Source of the DNA: Bacteroides sp.
GTDB taxonomy: Bacteria; Bacteroidota; Bacteroidia; Bacteroidales; Bacteroidaceae
Length of the DNA stretch: 35,690 nt
Direction: 5' to 3'
Assembly: GCF_029057325.1 (NCBI RefSeq)
Contig: NZ_JAICZW010000053.1
Span: 1 to 35,690, forward strand
Shown here: positions 6,922 to 15,444 of the stretch, piece after piece
How the letters are laid out: the number at the start of each line of letters is the position of its first letter
Numbering within the stretch: the stretch's first letter is position 1
Position numbers and translations under genes: made by a program
The notes under the pieces: model-generated
Database searches by the model: none
What the model saw: the letters and a program-made list of their open reading frames with translations, nothing else
What the model was told of the DNA's origin: nothing

Positions 6922-9246
6922 TTACTTTTTCTTCTTGTGTTTCCCGTAACCGTAGCCATATCCGTAACCGTAGCCCCGGCGGTGCGGATCGACCCCGTTC
7001 AGGATGAGCGCCATGTTGCGGAGCTTGCCTTCGCGGTAGAGCTCCTCCATGTCGGGGAGCTGGCGGCGGTCGAGCTTACCGGCGCGCACCACGAAGATGG
7101 TGAGGTCGGAGATGCGGTTGCTGATGGTGGCGTCCGCCACGATGCCTATGGGGACGTTATCCACGATGACGTAGTCGTAACGCTTGCGCAGCTCTGCCAT
7201 CATCGTGTCCAGGCGGCTGTCCATCAGCAACTCGGCGGGGTTGGGCGCCACGGTGCCCGAGGAGATGATGTCGAGGTTGCCGGACTTCTCGTCGGTGTGG
7301 ATGATGTCATCCAAAGCGATGGAGTCATCGGCCAGGTAGTTGGTCACGCCCACGGGATGCTTGCTGAAGTGGCGGCTCAGCGTACCCTTGCGGATGTCGA
7401 GGTCCACCAGCACCACGCGCTTCTTGGTAAGCACGAGGCTCATGGCAAGGTTGCGGGAAATGAATGTCTTTCCCGCACCTTCATTAAACGAAGTAAAGGT
7501 GATGACTTGCATCGGTTTATCTTTTTTTGCCATGAATGCCATGTTGGTACGCAGGATGCGGAAGCTCTCGGACAGCATGCCGTCATCTTCCCCGCCCACG
7601 GCAACGCTCGTTTTCGCCGCCTCCTTGTCTTGCGGTATCTCGCCGAGGAAGGGGATGCTCACCGCACCCTTCAGGTCCTTGCGGCTACGCACGCGAGTGT
7701 CCATAAAGAGTATCATCAGGAACACTACGCCGGGAACGGCCAGACCGACGAGCACGCCCAGCAGCAGAATGCGGTTGCGCACGGGCGAGATGGGTCCGGC
7801 GGGACCATCCACGCTGTCAATGGTACGCGCGTTGTTGTCGGCCATCGCCTGCGAAAGGGCGTTCTCTTCGCGACGGTTGAGCAGGAACATGTAGAGCGAC
7901 TCCTTGATTTTCTGCTGCCGCTCGATGGAGAGCATCTGCCGCTCCTTGGTGGGCACGGTGGTGAAGCGTGCCTGCGCCTGTGCCTGGCGGCTGCGAGCGT
8001 CGTTGCGCTTCATGTTGATGCCCACTATCATGTTGTCCACCGCCCGGATGATGCTCTGACGCAGGGCGTGGATAGTGTTGTTCAGTTCCTCCACCACGGG
8101 GTTGCTCTCGCTGCTGTCGTCGATGAGTTTGTCGCGCTTCAGCTTCAGGGCGTTGTACTGGCTTATCTGGTTCTCCACCGTAGCATCGCTGATGCCCGTC
8201 CCCGAAGGGATGAGGTCGCGGTTCTTGGTGGGATCTGTCAGATACTCCTTGATGAACTGCGCCAGCTTCAACTGGGTCTCCTGCTCCATGGCATCGGCGT
8301 CGTAGCTCCGCGCCTCGCCCATATACTGCCCCGCCAGCGAACTGATGTCCATCACCAGGTTGCTCTGCTTGAAGCTCTCCAGCTTGGTCTCTACGCCGCC
8401 TAACTCGCGCTCGATGATAAGTAGGCGCTCGTTGATGAACTCTGAAGTGTTCACCGCCACCTGGTTCTTATCGTTGAGGGCTTCCTCGTTATAGACGTTG
8501 ACCAGCGTGTTGAGCACATCCTCGGCGCGCAAAGGCGAGGCGTCTTTCAGCGAGAGGACGAGGATGGACGATTCGTCTTCCTCCTGCCGGATGCCCATGC
8601 TTCCCTGGAAGCGGCCCGCCACGGCGTTCAGCGGGTTCTTGCAGATATGGATGTCGCGACCCGCCCACGACTTGCCCCAATGCTCGGTGGGGGTGAGGAG
8701 GATGCGCTCGCTGCCAATGGTGAGCGTGTCGTTCAGAGCCACGTCGTAGGACTCCTTCGCGGCGGGCATCCCCTTGAACTCGGAGATCGTCACCGTCGTG
8801 TCACCCTTGGGTGTCAGCACGAACGAGATATACCGCTCAGGCAGCACGTTGATGAAGGAGACGTTCACCGGCGAGAGGTTGTAAAGCTCGTTCATGCGCA
8901 AGCCCTCTTCCAGCCGGTAGTCCACATCGGCATGCAGCCGCTGCACCACCTCGCGCATCAGGCGCTTGGAACGGAACTGGAGAATCTCGTTGGCGACGTT
9001 CACCTTGTTGATATAGTTGTCGTAGCGGTCGAGTCCCGCCGTGGAGGTCTTGTTGGAGGGGTCCTTGATGATGACCGTGACGTTGCGGAAGAAGACCAGC
9101 GGCGATGTGGCGTACCGGTACCACGCCACCCCTCCGAATATCAGTACGGAGAGCAGGAACCACTTCCATTTGGAGAGCAGATAGACGAACAGATCCACCA
9201 GGTTGATGCTCTGTTCGTTCTTGTTGGATAAAGTATTGTTTTGCAT
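6922..9246 (-). CDS. wzc: Wzc-like capsule co-polymerase / BY-type tyrosine kinase
   Basis: 774 residues. A Wzz-like N-terminus with one membrane helix (~28-46) is followed by a long periplasmic coiled coil (~255-460), a second helix (~492-515) and a cytoplasmic BY-kinase domain. Kinase motifs are the Walker A NEGAGKT (588-594), Walker A' VVLVDLDIRKG (611-621) and Walker B VIVDN (693-697). The extreme C-terminus is a tyrosine cluster (GYGYGYGYGYG) followed by HKKKK; such clusters are the autophosphorylation sites of the family. Role: works with the Wza exporter to control polymer length and export across the envelope. It lies directly downstream of the wza-like gene. The alternating Tyr-Gly codons form a short DNA repeat that could change length by slippage. 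Confidence 0.95.
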   Translation of the reverse strand: MQNNTLSNKNEQSINLVDLFVYLLSKWKWFLLSVLIFGGVAWYRYATSPLVFFRNVTVIIKDPSNKTSTAGLDRYDNYINKVNVANEILQFRSKRLMREVVQRLHADVDYRLEEGLRMNELYNLSPVNVSFINVLPERYISFVLTPKGDTTVTISEFKGMPAAKESYDVALNDTLTIGSERILLTPTEHWGKSWAGRDIHICKNPLNAVAGRFQGSMGIRQEEDESSILVLSLKDASPLRAEDVLNTLVNVYNEEALNDKNQVAVNTSEFINERLLIIERELGGVETKLESFKQSNLVMDISSLAGQYMGEARSYDADAMEQETQLKLAQFIKEYLTDPTKNRDLIPSGTGISDATVENQISQYNALKLKRDKLIDDSSESNPVVEELNNTIHALRQSIIRAVDNMIVGINMKRNDARSRQAQAQARFTTVPTKERQMLSIERQQKIKESLYMFLLNRREENALSQAMADNNARTIDSVDGPAGPISPVRNRILLLGVLVGLAVPGVVFLMILFMDTRVRSRKDLKGAVSIPFLGEIPQDKEAAKTSVAVGGEDDGMLSESFRILRTNMAFMAKKDKPMQVITFTSFNEGAGKTFISRNLAMSLVLTKKRVVLVDLDIRKGTLSRHFSKHPVGVTNYLADDSIALDDIIHTDEKSGNLDIISSGTVAPNPAELLMDSRLDTMMAELRKRYDYVIVDNVPIGIVADATISNRISDLTIFVVRAGKLDRRQLPDMEELYREGKLRNMALILNGVDPHRRGYGYGYGYGYGKHKKKK

Positions 9247-9291
9247 AATTCAGAATGATTAAAACTACTTGTCAACTCGTCAACTTGTCAA

Positions 9292-10083
9292 CTATTTAAG
9301 AATCCAAATGAGGGAACTCGTGGCTGATATGAACGAGAGGATGGTGGTGATGATTTTCCAGCTCCTATCCTCGCGGTCCTGCTTACGGTAGCGCGGCTCC
9401 ACATAGACGATGTCGTTCTGTTGCAGGTAGTAGCAAGGCGAACGGAAAAGGTCCTTGCTGCGAAGGTCGTGCGTGTACATTACCCGCTGCCCGTCCTCCT
9501 CACGGATGACCCTCACGCAGTTCACGCGGCCCCGCTGGGCGATGTCTCCCGCCTTGGCGATAGCCTCGAGCAGGGTGATGCGGTCGCCCTCCACCGAGAA
9601 GGTGCCGGTGTTTCCCACAGCCCCCAATACCGAATACCTGAAGTTAAGGAACTCCAACGACACTAACGGGTCCTTGATGTACTTCCCCTCGATGATGCGG
9701 TTGCGTATCAGGCCGGTCACCTCGCTCACCTTCATCCCCTCCACATGCAGCTTGCCGAGGATGGGGAAGTCGATGTTGCCTTCCACGTCCACGCGGTAGC
9801 CTCTTTTGGCTGTGACCGATTCGCTCACGATGCCGTTGGAGCCCACTTGGAAAGCGCCCCCGTTGGCATTGAACGGGATGGCCAGTTCGGGACTTTTACT
9901 GCTCACGGTGATATCCAGACGGTCGTTGGAATGTACCACCGCTTCATACTTGGGGTCATACGGATAACCCTGTCCCGGCTCCATGTCCTGCAAATAGACG
10001 AACTTTTTCGACGAACCACAGGCAGAGAGCAGAAGCGTCACCACCAGTATGACTAAAAAATAAGGTTTTCTTTTCATGCTCAT
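9292..10083 (-). CDS. wza: Wza-like polysaccharide export lipoprotein
   Basis: 263 residues from the ATG at 10083 (a second in-frame ATG is at 10077). It has a lipoprotein signal with LLLSACGSS (Cys22), then the polysaccharide-export domain (YEAVVHSNDRLDITVSS) and SLBB-type beta-grasp segments (GNIDFPILGKLHVEGM, VLGAVGNTGTFSV). It ends in a hydrophobic helix (TILSFISATSSLIWILK), usual for Bacteroidetes members. It forms the outer-membrane part of the export channel together with the Wzc-like protein encoded 45 nt downstream. The gap to wzc contains three tandem 8-bp units (CTTGTCAA/CTCGTCAA). Confidence 0.93.
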   Translation of the reverse strand: MSMKRKPYFLVILVVTLLLSACGSSKKFVYLQDMEPGQGYPYDPKYEAVVHSNDRLDITVSSKSPELAIPFNANGGAFQVGSNGIVSESVTAKRGYRVDVEGNIDFPILGKLHVEGMKVSEVTGLIRNRIIEGKYIKDPLVSLEFLNFRYSVLGAVGNTGTFSVEGDRITLLEAIAKAGDIAQRGRVNCVRVIREEDGQRVMYTHDLRSKDLFRSPCYYLQQNDIVYVEPRYRKQDREDRSWKIITTILSFISATSSLIWILK

Positions 10084-10124
10084 TAATTATAAATTATCAG
10101 TTTTGAATTTTGAATTGTCAATTA

Positions 10125-11015
10125 TCACTTGTCAATCGAAAAAGCGCATTCCCTCGCCGCTTCCCCGTTCGGCAGACATTCCATCCATCCGACGAGAACC
10201 AGTTCGGACATCTGTATCAATGTGCGATACAATGCCTCCTGCAAGTGCGCATCCTGTCGGATGGCTGAGCAGGAAGGCAGCAGGGCGGCAAAAGCTTCCG
10301 GCCCCTCGAGCAGAGTGAATCGGTTCGTTCCGGCTTGTTGCAGACGAGCGATACCGGCTACCGGATAGCACTCATTCTTATAACAAGGTGTCTTCCCGCT
10401 CCAGGGCGTACCGTATGCCATCACCCTGCCACCTTCTATCCGCAATACGGGATTGTCGTCATTCAGCAGATGGCAATCCGGAATCGTTTCCAACCATTGC
10501 CGGGCATGTGTGCTCTTGCCGGTTCCGCTCTTGCCCAGAAACAGGAAACTCCTGCCATTCTGGCTGACACAGGAAGCATGGACAGACACCCCATCGTATT
10601 CAAGCACCGCCTGTGCGTAAAGGATGCGAATCATAGATGAAAGCACCGTTCCCACAGACGGGTCTTCCGGACGGAGGTAGGCCATGGCACAGTCGAAAAT
10701 GGAGTCTGCGACCATTACATGCACCATGCCGTTCTCCACAGCACCATTATCTATTTCTACCCGATAGTTGTCGATATCACGCAACAGACGAACATGCCCC
10801 ATGTCATTAGACGATTCGCCTAACAACTCCGTGCGTTTTCCATCATCCACAAAAGGTTGTGTGGTGACAATCAACCGGAAGATCCGCATACCTTTCGCCC
10901 ACGCTCCGCACCGGAACGTACGGAAGGAAGGCAGAAGTGTTTCCACATCCCAACTGCCTGGAAGAGTGACAGAGAACAGCAGTCCAGCCACTCTAAAAAA
11001 ATACTCGTTTCTCAT
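10125..11015 (-). CDS. HPr-kinase-like protein of the peptide-modification type
   Basis: 296 residues. The P-loop GKSGTGKST lies at 161-169, with upstream VSVHASCV and downstream acidic motif NDDN (185-188) and GTPWSGK (202-208), as in the HprK / PEPCK-like P-loop kinase fold. It lacks the usual N-terminal DRTGG domain of true HPr kinases, and there is no PTS gene in the window. Relatives of this shape sit beside PqqD-like and nucleotidyltransferase proteins in lasso-peptide and exopolysaccharide clusters; in some lasso pathways the kinase phosphorylates the precursor's C-terminal Ser. It overlaps the upstream nucleotidyltransferase gene by 4 bp (ATGA), showing translational coupling. The substrate here is unknown. 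Confidence 0.85.
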   Translation of the reverse strand: MRNEYFFRVAGLLFSVTLPGSWDVETLLPSFRTFRCGAWAKGMRIFRLIVTTQPFVDDGKRTELLGESSNDMGHVRLLRDIDNYRVEIDNGAVENGMVHVMVADSIFDCAMAYLRPEDPSVGTVLSSMIRILYAQAVLEYDGVSVHASCVSQNGRSFLFLGKSGTGKSTHARQWLETIPDCHLLNDDNPVLRIEGGRVMAYGTPWSGKTPCYKNECYPVAGIARLQQAGTNRFTLLEGPEAFAALLPSCSAIRQDAHLQEALYRTLIQMSELVLVGWMECLPNGEAARECAFSIDK

Positions 11016-12121
11016 TTGAGGTTTCCTATAATTAGTTTTATCGAAGTCCAGAACGCTTCCTTGCGTGCGTAGGCATTGGAGAAGTCACGATGCTTCCAAA
11101 AAGAGAAAAATGTCCGCAGCTTTCGCTCCCATCTTGTTTGGGAGGCCTTGCCCTTGGTATCACCGTATTTCCCGAAATTTCCCCCTTCGAGCACGATATG
11201 CAGCAACACGGGGGAAGTACACACATCCATATCCATAAAAGGCAGTTCGACCTCATGAAGACCAAGGTGCTCCGTCAGGAATGTATGAAGTTGCGCGCTC
11301 CATTTCAGGAGGCCCGTCCGCTTGTACACGGCTTCCAACTCTTCAGGAGAATAGCAACCCTGCAGGGTATGGTAAGCCCTTGCCATGTCACAAAACTGCC
11401 GGAGGCCGACACCATGCCCCATGATATGTTTCAGCAGATGGGCATTCAGCAACAGCAGGTTCAACAAGGGCGATGGCACGGAAACCGTCATCGGAGATTC
11501 AGCCGAAGGATTTCCGGTTAGAGGTTGGTCTATAAACCCATATTTCGCAACCAATGTGGAGAGGCAACCTTTCAACCACGGATTGCTAAAATCAAACAAT
11601 CGCGTATGGTGCTCTATCTCCACACCCTGCCAACGGTAACAATCACTTCCGTCAGGCAATCCCTCTAACCGGCATCCTACTTGGCTCATTATTTCTGCGG
11701 CCTTCCGCATCTCCTCTTTCGAGGGGAAGTAAAGGTCGATATCCCCGCACTCGCGCAACAACGGATGTTCATAGAAAGCAGCTGTCCCCTGCCCTTTCAG
11801 CAACACGGGATGCAAACCGTAGTGGTTCATCCGCCGATACAACCGATTCACCATTACATTCATCCGCTTGTTCTTCTGCTCGATGTGCTCCGCTTGCGCC
11901 ACCCAGCGTATCATCAAGCCATCGCCGGGCAGCAGCGTATCGGGCAGATGGTGCAACCCGCGATAGACAATGCCCGCCACCGTCTGGCGCACCGCCATCC
12001 GATAGACGTTCCACCAAGCGGCATCCGTCAGCGGGAAGGGCGACAGGTCATCCGGTTCTCTCTCCCACAATCCGGCACGCAGCAGGCTGAGCAACGCCCT
12101 GTGTTCCGAAGAAAGCATCAT
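11012..12121 (-). CDS. NTP_transf_5-type nucleotidyltransferase family protein
   Basis: 369 residues from the ATG at 12121, chosen because it gives an ATGA overlap with the pqqD-like stop; an upstream ATG at 12142 is also in frame. The motif PVLLKGQGTAAFYEHPLLR followed by GDIDLYFP (126-133) is the nucleotidyltransferase active site (LKG...GDIDL) of this family. The rest is helical with a His/Leu-rich middle (LLNAHLLKHIMGHGVGLRQF), typical of the family, which is often paired with HprK-like kinases and PqqD proteins. The predicted chemistry is transfer of a nucleotidyl group to an unknown acceptor. Encoded as the middle gene of a tightly overlapping three-gene unit. Confidence 0.85.
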   Translation of the reverse strand: MMLSSEHRALLSLLRAGLWEREPDDLSPFPLTDAAWWNVYRMAVRQTVAGIVYRGLHHLPDTLLPGDGLMIRWVAQAEHIEQKNKRMNVMVNRLYRRMNHYGLHPVLLKGQGTAAFYEHPLLRECGDIDLYFPSKEEMRKAAEIMSQVGCRLEGLPDGSDCYRWQGVEIEHHTRLFDFSNPWLKGCLSTLVAKYGFIDQPLTGNPSAESPMTVSVPSPLLNLLLLNAHLLKHIMGHGVGLRQFCDMARAYHTLQGCYSPEELEAVYKRTGLLKWSAQLHTFLTEHLGLHEVELPFMDMDVCTSPVLLHIVLEGGNFGKYGDTKGKASQTRWERKLRTFFSFWKHRDFSNAYARKEAFWTSIKLIIGNLK

Positions 12122-12402
12122 AACAGCCCCATCTTTTCCCATTCCGTCAACTGACTTTCCACATCGTGCAAGGCCCGTTCGTATTCCACCTCATACGTTT
12201 TGCATAACTCCTCCGCCAGTTCTTCGACTGTGTGCCCCTCTCTTCGGCACAGCATCTCCCAAAGCAGGGCAGCGGTCTCATTCAGGCTATATACGTTTGT
12301 CAGGTTCACACAACTGTCGGAAGTTTCCACAATCATATATTTGCTGCCTATTTTGCGAAGCTTCAGATTTGATTTCGGTATCATTTTATCTTTGTTTGCC
12401 AT
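12118..12402 (-). CDS. PqqD-family peptide-binding chaperone
   Basis: 94 residues, a typical length for a free-standing PqqD. The pattern YMIVETSDSCVNLTNVYSLNETAALLWEML, then TVEELAEELCKTYEV and a helical C-terminus, fits the PqqD / RiPP-recognition-element winged-helix fold (beta strands then three helices). In RiPP pathways such proteins bind the leader peptide and present it to modifying enzymes. It is the first gene of an overlapping trio with the nucleotidyltransferase and the HprK-like kinase. No classical RiPP maturase (radical SAM, YcaO, lanthionine synthetase) is present. The target peptide is not identified. Confidence 0.85.
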   Translation of the reverse strand: MANKDKMIPKSNLKLRKIGSKYMIVETSDSCVNLTNVYSLNETAALLWEMLCRREGHTVEELAEELCKTYEVEYERALHDVESQLTEWEKMGLL

Positions 12403-12422
12403 AATATAATGTAGAAGTTAAA

Positions 12423-12546
12423 GGAGTTATCAGGAGTTTACGGGAGTTATCACTCCGCTTCGCTCCGTTAGGATTTAAAAGCCAATAGTTTAACTTATGC
12501 AAGCGGGGTATTGGCCGATAACTCCTGTTAACTCCTGAATAACTCC
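12423..12546. repeat. Nested inverted-repeat element of GGAGTTATC units
   Basis: This fills most of the 165-bp gap between the initiating transferase and the pqqD-like gene. The left arm at 12423-12451 (three GGAGTT-type units) pairs with 12517-12546 with one indel and two mismatches, and an inner stem GCCAATA (12481-12487) pairs with TATTGGC (12509-12515). In RNA it would form a long hairpin. A single related unit (GTTATCGGGAGT) occurs near 30755. It may be an attenuator, an RNA-processing site or a small palindromic repeat family member. Confidence 0.7.
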
Positions 12547-12567
12547 CGATAACCCCTTCAATAAAAA

Positions 12568-13236
12568 TTAAAATTTCTTTCCAGAAAGAATGGAGAACAC
12601 CGTCAGGAAAATGATTTTTGTGTCAAGCCACAACGAACGGTTATGGAGGTAGTCCAAGTCCATCCGCAGCCTCTCCAGCATTTTCTCCATGGTATCCGTA
12701 TATCCGTTATAAAGCGTAGCGGCGGAGAACAAACCGGGACGCAATCGGTACAGTAATTCATAATCGGGATTGATTGCCTTGATTCTATCCACAAAGAACT
12801 TGCGCTCCGGACGTGGACCGACCAAACTCATCTCCCCCTTGCAAACGTTCCATAGCTGTGGTAATTCGTCCAGATGGTGTTCACGCAAAAAACGTCCCAC
12901 ATAGGTCAGACGTTTGTCATCCTTCCCGCTGCACAATGCCGGTTTTCCGTCCGACTCGGACGTGACGGCCATGGAACGGAACTTGTAAAGCGTAAAGATT
13001 TTCCCACGATAGCCCACACGCTCCTGCTTGAAAATGGCATTTCCCCCGTCCTCACACTTTATGGCGATATAAATGATCAGGAATAACGGTGAGAAAACAA
13101 CCATGCCGATAGTACTTGTCGCAAAGTCCAGCACCCTCTTTGTCCTGCTTTCAGCCGAAGACACACCCTCTTGACAGTAAGTACCGACACTTAAGGAATC
13201 TATTGATTTCCTTGAGACAACTCTTGTTTCATCCAT
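12568..13236 (-). CDS. Initiating undecaprenyl-phosphate sugar-phosphate transferase
   Basis: 222 residues of the bacterial sugar-transferase (WbaP/WcaJ C-terminal) family. KRVLDFATS precedes a membrane hairpin (IGMVVFSPLFLIIYIAIK); then come FKQERVGYRGKIFTLYKFRSM, the LDELPQLWNV motif and GEMSLVGPRPE, all hallmark motifs. It transfers a sugar-1-phosphate from a nucleotide sugar to the lipid carrier, starting each repeat unit. It lacks the long multi-membrane N-terminus of WcaJ-type enzymes. Its start overlaps the end of the upstream GT4 gene by 37 bp. Confidence 0.93.
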   Translation of the reverse strand: MDETRVVSRKSIDSLSVGTYCQEGVSSAESRTKRVLDFATSTIGMVVFSPLFLIIYIAIKCEDGGNAIFKQERVGYRGKIFTLYKFRSMAVTSESDGKPALCSGKDDKRLTYVGRFLREHHLDELPQLWNVCKGEMSLVGPRPERKFFVDRIKAINPDYELLYRLRPGLFSAATLYNGYTDTMEKMLERLRMDLDYLHNRSLWLDTKIIFLTVFSILSGKKF

Positions 13237-14339
13237 AACTTTTTATAAATATCTAATACATCATTAATCATTTTATCCTTCGTGAACATCTCCCAATAAC
13301 GTTTCTCCGCACCTGCGGAAAATTTCCTGTATGCCAGTTCGTCACCGGCTATCGTCCTGATGGCATCCGCCAATTCTGTCGCATCCTTCGGCACCACATT
13401 CAACCCCGACACCCCATGCTCGTTGACCCACGCCACACCCGAATGAGGGATGCGGGTAGCCACCACAGGCTTCCCGCACGACATGGCTTCTATCTGCACG
13501 ATGCCGAAGGCTTCCGTCTTCTGTATGGAAGAGAGGCAGAAGAGCGTACAGGCCCTGTAATAGGCGGGCAGCTCCTCGTCGGAAATCCGCCCTAACAGCT
13601 TTACCTTCTCTCCTACTCCCCACGCCTCAATCTCCACCCGAAGCTCCCGCTCCAAGGGGCCACTGCCACCTATCAGTACCACGTAATCATCCTCCAGATA
13701 ACGTGCAGCCTCTATGAGATACCGATATCCCTTGTACTCCACCAACCGTCCCAAGGAGAAGATGATTTTCTTCCCCGGATACCTTCTCAGTAGCTCCCCC
13801 GTCTGTTCGGGACATGCAGGAACCGGTTCGATGCCTATAGGCAAAAACTTCACTTTCGATTGCACCCGGGTCAGGAAAGGCGATTCCGCTGTATAAACGG
13901 GTGTTGTACCCACAATCACATCGGCACGCTTCAGCAACCATCTCTGCAAAGGCATATAAAATTTGAGCAGCACCTTCTGCTTCTCAATATCGGCATGCCA
14001 GTGCAGCACCACCTTTCCCTTGTACCTCGAAAGTAGCAGCGCAAGACATGCCATAGGGTCGGGATGATGCACGTGGATAATGTCATACTCTTCGCACCTG
14101 CAATGCAAGGCGGAAATCATGGCGGGCGAAAGCATCGTGGCATACGCCTTCAGCCAGGCATGGCAACCTATCAGCCGCGCGTGCCCGTTGATGTCCAGCA
14201 CCTGCGACCCGCCTTTCGACAGGGCACAAAGCATGTCACAATCCACACTCCGGGCAGAAAGACCCAGCATGAGGTCGTACATCACTTTCTCCACCCCGCC
14301 ACGGACGGGGTAGAATTTACCGAGTTGGAGGATTTTCAT
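13200..14339 (-). CDS. GT4-family glycosyltransferase
   Basis: 379 residues from the ATG at 14339 (MKILQLGKFYPVRGGVEKVM), preferred to an in-frame ATG at 14366 because GT4 enzymes begin with this strand. It has the GGVEK glycine-rich N-terminal motif, FSLGRLVEYKGYRYLIEAA in the second Rossmann domain, and the EX7E motif in TEAFGIVQIEAMSCGKPVVAT. It is a retaining GT-B enzyme that adds a sugar to the lipid-linked repeat unit at the inner face of the membrane. Donor and acceptor cannot be read from the sequence. It is GC-richer than the genes upstream and lies at a composition boundary. Confidence 0.9.
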   Translation of the reverse strand: MKILQLGKFYPVRGGVEKVMYDLMLGLSARSVDCDMLCALSKGGSQVLDINGHARLIGCHAWLKAYATMLSPAMISALHCRCEEYDIIHVHHPDPMACLALLLSRYKGKVVLHWHADIEKQKVLLKFYMPLQRWLLKRADVIVGTTPVYTAESPFLTRVQSKVKFLPIGIEPVPACPEQTGELLRRYPGKKIIFSLGRLVEYKGYRYLIEAARYLEDDYVVLIGGSGPLERELRVEIEAWGVGEKVKLLGRISDEELPAYYRACTLFCLSSIQKTEAFGIVQIEAMSCGKPVVATRIPHSGVAWVNEHGVSGLNVVPKDATELADAIRTIAGDELAYRKFSAGAEKRYWEMFTKDKMINDVLDIYKKLWMKQELSQGNQ

Positions 14340-14362
14340 GAAGTTAAGGGTTGGGGGAAGAT

Positions 14363-15436
14363 TCAATGTCCTATTTCATCAATCAATATTTGGGCACTAT
14401 GCAACCAATCAAAAGTCGTACATCTTTTGCGACCTTTTATTATTAGTTCTTGACACAAGTTTTCATCATCAACCAATAAATTTATCTTATCAGCAATATC
14501 TTTTTCATCACGTGGATTTACATATAATGAGGCTTCTCCACAAACTTCCCTTAATACAGAAATATCCGAAACAATAGTAGGAGTACCACAAGCCATCGCC
14601 TCCAAAGGAGGTATACCAAATCCTTCATATAAAGATGGATATACAAAACATAACGCATGAAGATAATACTCTTTAAGCATAGCATCACTCACCCGCCCCA
14701 ACCAATTTATTCTTTCCGAACCATTCACTTCATGCAATTCTGCAATAGAGGTGGAATAAATTCCATCTTGCCCACCTATAATATACAACTTAATGCTTTT
14801 ATCTGTCACATGTTTAAAAGCTTTTAGCAACATGAAAAAATTTTTTCGAGGGTCAATAGAGGATACAGCCAAAATATATTTTTCACCAGAACAAAACTTC
14901 TTTCCATTGGCATATTTATCTTCTGAACAATAAAACTTTGGAGAAATTGCATTGTGAATGACACTGATTTTTTCACTGCTGACCGAAAGCCTACGCATAA
15001 TCTCCGATTTGGAAAAATTACTTACAGTAAGTATTTTTAGAGATGTAGCAGCACAAAGAGGAGTCATTAGCCTATACCATAATCTATATGTGAGAGAATA
15101 CCAACTTGGATTAGCCATGAATGCTAAATCGTGAATCGTCATCACTTTTTTTCGTACCAATAACGGTCCCAATCCCGTGAAACAAACCAATAGTTTTTTC
15201 CCTTGGATTTTGTTGAACCAAAAAGGTAAAAACAACTGCTCCCAAATATGTGATTTTAATTGACCACATACAACGATACAAAAACCGGAAACATCATAAT
15301 ACTCCTTAATTTTGCCTGGTGGACAACATACGGTAAAGGGTATTCCTAATGACATCCATGCCCTGCAAAGTTCGTACGCAAAACGATTTACACCTGTCAG
15401 ATTCTGCAATAAGAATCTTCCGCTAACATAAATCAT
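14363..15436 (-). CDS. GT4-family glycosyltransferase
   Basis: 357 residues from the ATG at 15436 (MIYVSGRFLLQNLTGVNRFAYEL); the open frame extends to 15487 but that start would overlap the upstream gene by 43 bp. GVNRFAYEL is the N-terminal acceptor-side motif, AVSSIDPRKNF opens the donor domain, and YEGFGIPPLEAMACGTPTIV carries the EX7E motif. It resembles mannosyl/rhamnosyl-type GT4 enzymes but the donor is not assigned. It is markedly AT-rich. Confidence 0.9.
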   Translation of the reverse strand: MIYVSGRFLLQNLTGVNRFAYELCRAWMSLGIPFTVCCPPGKIKEYYDVSGFCIVVCGQLKSHIWEQLFLPFWFNKIQGKKLLVCFTGLGPLLVRKKVMTIHDLAFMANPSWYSLTYRLWYRLMTPLCAATSLKILTVSNFSKSEIMRRLSVSSEKISVIHNAISPKFYCSEDKYANGKKFCSGEKYILAVSSIDPRKNFFMLLKAFKHVTDKSIKLYIIGGQDGIYSTSIAELHEVNGSERINWLGRVSDAMLKEYYLHALCFVYPSLYEGFGIPPLEAMACGTPTIVSDISVLREVCGEASLYVNPRDEKDIADKINLLVDDENLCQELIIKGRKRCTTFDWLHSAQILIDEIGH

Positions 15437-15444
15437 AGATAGGA

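Noticed and set aside
6883..8403. 506-codon plus-strand open frame opposite wzc
   Set aside because: It is His/Val/Ala-rich without domain motifs and is the mirror of a GC-rich gene with clear kinase motifs on the minus strand.
9268..9291. Three tandem 8-bp units (CTTGTCAA/CTCGTCAA) and similar AT-rich iterations at 10081-10121
   Set aside because: Short repeated spacers of this kind are common between Bacteroides genes; nothing here shows a function.
10125..11015. True HPr kinase/phosphorylase of carbon control
   Set aside because: It lacks the N-terminal DRTGG domain and is coupled to PqqD and nucleotidyltransferase genes rather than to PTS genes.
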